Positions 14,871-17,421 of a DNA stretch of 17,421 bases are shown here, one piece after another; positions within the stretch are counted from its first letter, which is position 1, and the number at the start of each line of letters is the position of its first letter. The translations under genes were made by a program, and so were the position numbers. The stretch covers positions 1 through 17,421 of the forward strand of contig USLT01000006.1 in NCBI GenBank assembly GCA_900555585.1, given 5' to 3'. Under the pieces are notes generated by a model. That model was not told the DNA's origin, did not search any database, and saw nothing but the letters and a program-made list of their open reading frames with translations. This stretch comes from an uncultured Collinsella sp. (GTDB lineage Bacteria > Actinomycetota > Coriobacteriia > Coriobacteriales > Coriobacteriaceae).

Positions 14871-15788
14871 ATGGATCCGATCAAGCAGGGCATGACCGGC
14901 CCCGCCGTCGAGGACGTGCAGACCCGACTCGTCTCGCTTGGACACCAGATCAACCAAGCCGAGCTCTCCTCCAACGACTTCGGCCCCAGCACCGCCTCCG
15001 CCGTCGCCTCGTTCCGCGCCGACGCCGGGCTCGCCGCCGGCGACCAGGTTGACTCCACCTGCTGGAGCGCCCTCGTCGACGCCTCCTACAAGCTTGGCGA
15101 CCGAACGCTCTACCTGCGACTCCCCAACTTCCACGGCGCCGACGTCCGCGCGCTGCAGCAAGCCCTCAACACGCTCGGCTTCGCCTGCGGCGTAGACGAC
15201 GGCTTCTTCGGCCCCCACACCGAGGCGGCGCTGCAGCAGTTCCAGGAGAACGTCGGGCTCTTCGCCGATGGCATGGCCTTCCAGGACACCTTCAGCTACA
15301 TCAACCGCCTGCACCACGTCTGGAAGGACAAGCCCTCCGTCGTGGACGTCGAGGCCGAGGCCCGCACCGGCTTCGCGCGCGCCGCGCACGTGCTCGAGAA
15401 CGCCAGCATCGCAGTCGGCGGCGAGGACGCGATCGCCCGCAACGTCGCCTCCCGCATCTGGAACATCGCCTCGGCGACCACTGAGAACAGCGGCGTCGCG
15501 CTGATCGACGGCGATGCGCCCGAGGACGTCGACGTCGTCTTCACCATCGCCTGCGATGAGCTGCCCCAGGATGCCGAGCCCCAGGCCACGATCTCGCTCG
15601 CCGAGTGCCAGAATCCCTCCCAGCGCATCCGCACGGCCATCGCCGCGGCCAAGCAGCGCCCCGCCCGCGTCCGCCTCGAGTTGACCGGCATCTCGCGCTA
15701 CGGCGTCTTCACCTCGAGCGACGCCCAGACGCTCGCCGTGCGCCTGCTCGACGCCGTTTGCGATGCACTCGGCGGGCAAGTACGCTAA
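14871..15788 (+). CDS. double peptidoglycan-binding-domain protein without signal peptide (possibly CwlM-like)
   Basis: A 305-residue protein with two PG_binding_1-type repeats. The first is about 5-70 (GMTGPAVEDVQTRLVSLGH ... FGPSTASAVASFRADAGL). The second is about 86-146 (NFHGADVRALQQALNTLGF ... GFFGPHTEAALQQFQENVGL). A C-terminal region of about 140 residues that I do not recognise follows; from length and position it could be a degenerate amidase_3 fold, but none of the zinc-binding His/Glu residues of that family can be seen. No signal peptide or TM segment is present, so it appears cytoplasmic, unusual for such domains. Actinobacterial CwlM (two such repeats plus an inactive amidase domain, cytoplasmic, kinase-regulated activator of MurA) is the nearest parallel I know; the identity is inferred. 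ATG 14871 has AAGGGG five bases upstream. The tRNA-Gln follows after 56 bp. Confidence 0.75.
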   Translation: MDPIKQGMTGPAVEDVQTRLVSLGHQINQAELSSNDFGPSTASAVASFRADAGLAAGDQVDSTCWSALVDASYKLGDRTLYLRLPNFHGADVRALQQALNTLGFACGVDDGFFGPHTEAALQQFQENVGLFADGMAFQDTFSYINRLHHVWKDKPSVVDVEAEARTGFARAAHVLENASIAVGGEDAIARNVASRIWNIASATTENSGVALIDGDAPEDVDVVFTIACDELPQDAEPQATISLAECQNPSQRIRTAIAAAKQRPARVRLELTGISRYGVFTSSDAQTLAVRLLDAVCDALGGQVR

Positions 15789-15844
15789 ACTATCTATCTG
15801 TCTTGGTCGGAACGCGGCGCGCCGCATCGGCCAGACCGCTTTTT

Positions 15845-15918
15845 TGGGGCATCGTCCAGCGGCAGGACCCCGGTTTTTGGTGCCGGTTACGGGGGTTCGA
15901 ATCCCTCTGCCCCAGCCA
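15845..15918 (+). tRNA. tRNA-Gln (anticodon TTG), CCA encoded
   Basis: A full cloverleaf can be drawn. The 7-bp acceptor stem TGGGGCA/TGCCCCA is perfect. The D stem is GTCC/GGAC, and the anticodon stem CCGGT/GCCGG (last pair T-G) has loop TTTTGGT, giving anticodon TTG. The variable loop is TTAC, the T arm is GGGGG-TTCGAAT-CCCTC, the discriminator is G, and CCA is encoded at 15916-15918. It reads CAA (and by wobble CAG) glutamine codons. A possible -10 (TAAACT, 15786-15791) overlaps the stop of the preceding gene; the -35 is weak. A strong terminator follows. Confidence 0.96.
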
Positions 15919-15928
15919 TCTAGAGCAG

Positions 15929-15960
15929 ACCCAGCCACCTCACCGGTGGCTGGGTTTTTT
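15929..15960 (+). terminator. Rho-independent terminator after tRNA-Gln
   Basis: ACCCAGCCACC (15929-15939) pairs perfectly with GGTGGCTGGGT (15945-15955) around a 5-base loop, followed directly by a T-run (15955-15960). It ends the tRNA transcript 11 bases after CCA. Confidence 0.9.
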
Positions 15961-15977
15961 CGTGCCCCGCTCCACCA

Positions 15978-15986
15978 TGGTAGAAT
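15978..15986 (+). promoter_or_regulatory. candidate extended -10 promoter of the Ser/Thr kinase
   Basis: TGGTAGAAT provides a -10 hexamer TAGAAT (15981-15986) with the upstream TG of an extended -10 element, immediately after the tRNA terminator. The -35 position falls in the T-run (TTTTCG) and is poor. Transcription would start near 15993, about 52 bases before the kinase start codon. Confidence 0.45.
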
Positions 15987-16044
15987 GCGGACAGCAATCA
16001 TGCCTTAAACGAACCGAACACGCACCAGGAAGGCATTCGCAGCC

Positions 16045-17421
16045 ATGGCCCTCTTCACATCGCAGCGCGCCCATCCCGCGCAGGCCCCCGCACCCGTCCC
16101 CGACCCGCCGGGGACCGCCGCGGCATCGCTGCTCAAACGCTATCGGCCGCTCGAGACCCGCGCCGCAGGAGGCTTCGGCAGCGTCGAGATCTGCCTCGAC
16201 GGCCGCCTGCAGCGCCGCGTCGCCATCAAGCGGATGCCGCTGGCGACCCCTCGCGACCGCACCTCCCACGAGACCACCGCGTCCGCCCTCAACGAGGCCC
16301 GGACCGCGAGCATGCTGCAGCACCCCAACATCGTCTCCGTCATCGACTTCACCTACGACAGCGCCCACGCCTACCTCGTCATGGAGTACGTCGACGGCAT
16401 GAGCCTGGAGGAGTTCCTCGCGCAGGTCGAAGGCAACTCGCTCACCTACGACGAGGCCGCCTGCATCGCCGACGCGCTGGTGCAGGCGCTCTCCTACGCG
16501 CACGAGAACGGCGTCCTGCACCTGGACATCAAGCCCGCCAACATCCTCATAGACCGCAGCGGCCACGTGAAGATAACCGACTTCGGCATGGCAACGCTCA
16601 CCAGCGCCGCCGGATTCGGCGGGGCGCGAGGGGGCACCATCGGCTACATGCCCCCCGAGCAGCTCCGCGGCGACGTCGTGGACGAGAGGACCGACATCTT
16701 CTCGCTCGCAAGCCTGCTCTACGAGGCGCTTTGCGGCACGGCGCCCTTCCGCGCGGCGTCGCCGATCGACTCGATGACCCTCATCAACGAGGGCGTCGAG
16801 CCTCCGAGCGCCGTCCTGCCCCGGATTCCCGGGCTTTCCGAGGAGGCCCTCCTGACGGCCCTCGGTCCCGATCCCGCCATGCGCATGAGGAGCGTCTCGG
16901 ACTTCGGGGACCGCTTCCTCGCCGGGCTCGGGAGCCCGCGCGAGGGGCGCCGCAGCCTCGCGCGGATGATAGACCTCCTCACCTCCGAGGAGGAAGAGGG
17001 CGAAAGCGGGGACGAGGCCGAACGGGACGCCCCTGCCCCGGATATCGATCCGGCGGAGGGCCGTCTCGGCAGCCGATGGCCGAGCGCCAGGATGGTCGCC
17101 ACGGGCGCGATCACCGGGATTTCCGTCGCTATCACGTCGCATGCGCTGCTCGGGTGCATGGGGCTCGGGGACCCCGTCGCCAGATCCCTTGCGGCGCTCG
17201 CCATCGGATCGGCCGCGCTCGCGGCGCCGCAGATCGGCTCCGCCCTCGTCTGCACCGGCATACTCGCCATGGTCGTCGGCGCGACCGCGCCGCTCTCGGC
17301 GATACCCGGGGCGGTCCTCATCCTCGCCCTCGCCAGCGCCTGGTGGCTGGTATGGGGGCGCGCGTCGGCGCCCGCGTCCGCGGCGCTCGTGTCGACGATC
17401 GCGCTGACCGCCGCCCTCGGC
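16045..17421 (+). CDS. serine/threonine protein kinase with membrane C-terminus, 3' partial
   Basis: A Hanks-type Ser/Thr kinase; 459 codons are visible and the frame runs off the right edge. The catalytic domain spans about residues 33-293: glycine loop AGGFGSV (41-47), VAIK with Lys62, Glu84 of helix C, VMEY hinge, catalytic loop HLDIKPANIL (Asp161, Asn166), DFG at 179-181, GTIGYMPPEQ (197-206) and DERTDIFSLASLLYEAL. The usual Arg before the catalytic Asp is Leu (HLD), making it a non-RD kinase. An acidic linker (about 314-338, SEEEEGESGDE) leads to hydrophobic segments at about 349-375, 380-417, 420-438 and 441 onward, so the C-terminus is membrane-embedded with several passes rather than the single pass plus PASTA repeats of PknB. 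ATG 16045 is the only in-frame start after a TAA at 16006; the AGGAAGG site is 11 bases upstream, rather far. The reading was translated by hand. Confidence 0.9.
   Translation, partial: MALFTSQRAHPAQAPAPVPDPPGTAAASLLKRYRPLETRAAGGFGSVEICLDGRLQRRVAIKRMPLATPRDRTSHETTASALNEARTASMLQHPNIVSVIDFTYDSAHAYLVMEYVDGMSLEEFLAQVEGNSLTYDEAACIADALVQALSYAHENGVLHLDIKPANILIDRSGHVKITDFGMATLTSAAGFGGARGGTIGYMPPEQLRGDVVDERTDIFSLASLLYEALCGTAPFRAASPIDSMTLINEGVEPPSAVLPRIPGLSEEALLTALGPDPAMRMRSVSDFGDRFLAGLGSPREGRRSLARMIDLLTSEEEEGESGDEAERDAPAPDIDPAEGRLGSRWPSARMVATGAITGISVAITSHALLGCMGLGDPVARSLAALAIGSAALAAPQIGSALVCTGILAMVVGATAPLSAIPGAVLILALASAWWLVWGRASAPASAALVSTIALTAALG

Noticed and set aside
15845..15960. tRNA-Gln as an integration site for a mobile element
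   Set aside because: No integrase, no duplicated tRNA 3' end within the window, and the flanking genes have the same base composition.
15605..16402. A 265-codon plus-strand frame crossing the tRNA
   Set aside because: It reads through tRNA-Gln and its terminator and overlaps the kinase gene out of frame; Pro/Ser/Arg-rich shadow composition.
1..17421. CRISPR arrays, insertion sequences, rRNA genes, phage genes
   Set aside because: I saw no regularly spaced repeats, transposase motifs, rRNA sequence or phage proteins on either strand.

Overview
The window is GC-rich (roughly two-thirds G+C by eye), bacterial, and densely coded. The gene set and protein style resemble a gut actinobacterium of the class Coriobacteriia, such as Collinsella or a relative: a PcsB/CwlO-like hydrolase, an agmatine operon with a 7-TM LuxR regulator, and a Ser/Thr kinase with a membrane C-terminus. 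That assignment is inference, because no 16S or other marker gene is present. I see no insertion sequence, phage gene or CRISPR array. Both ends are cut inside genes: an EcfT at the left and a Ser/Thr kinase at the right.

Layout. 1-740 (+) is the end of an ECF transporter T component. 836-2053 (-) is an exported coiled-coil plus CHAP-like cell-wall hydrolase with its own terminator. 2195-4304 (+) is a two-gene unit, galE and a polyprenyl diphosphate synthase, ending at a hairpin shared with the convergent MATE exporter (4375-5790, -). The MATE gene has an unusual 84-bp inverted-repeat leader. 6024-9950 (-) is a catabolic agmatine operon transcribed ptcA - aguD-like antiporter - aguA, closed by two tandem terminators. 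A 366-bp spacer containing an AT-rich stretch, direct repeats and a dyad separates it from a divergent gene (10317-11285, +) for a seven-TM protein with a LuxR-type HTH, the architecture of AguR. 11282-12106 (-) is a TVP38/TMEM64 membrane protein whose start region is complementary to its own leader. 12243-14590 (-) is an overlapping OmpR-type response regulator and histidine kinase pair. 14871-15788 (+) encodes a double peptidoglycan-binding-domain protein without a signal peptide. A tRNA-Gln(TTG) with encoded CCA and a strong terminator follows, then the Ser/Thr kinase (16045 to the end, +).

How the genes work together. In the agmatine locus, imported agmatine is deiminated by AguA to N-carbamoylputrescine. 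PtcA phosphorolyses this to putrescine and carbamoyl phosphate, and the antiporter exchanges putrescine for new agmatine. The ATP-yielding carbamate kinase that usually completes the pathway is not in this window. Several other genes concern the envelope (PcsB-like hydrolase, GalE, polyprenyl synthase, peptidoglycan-binding protein, sensor kinase, Ser/Thr kinase), but apart from galE-prenyl synthase and the two-component pair they appear to be separate transcription units.

The observations most worth a second look are the agmatine locus without carbamate kinase and with a membrane LuxR regulator, the 11-bp perfect self-complementarity masking the TVP38 ribosome binding site, the switch-like inverted repeat in front of the MATE gene, and the CwlM-like cytoplasmic peptidoglycan-binding protein one tRNA away from a Ser/Thr kinase.
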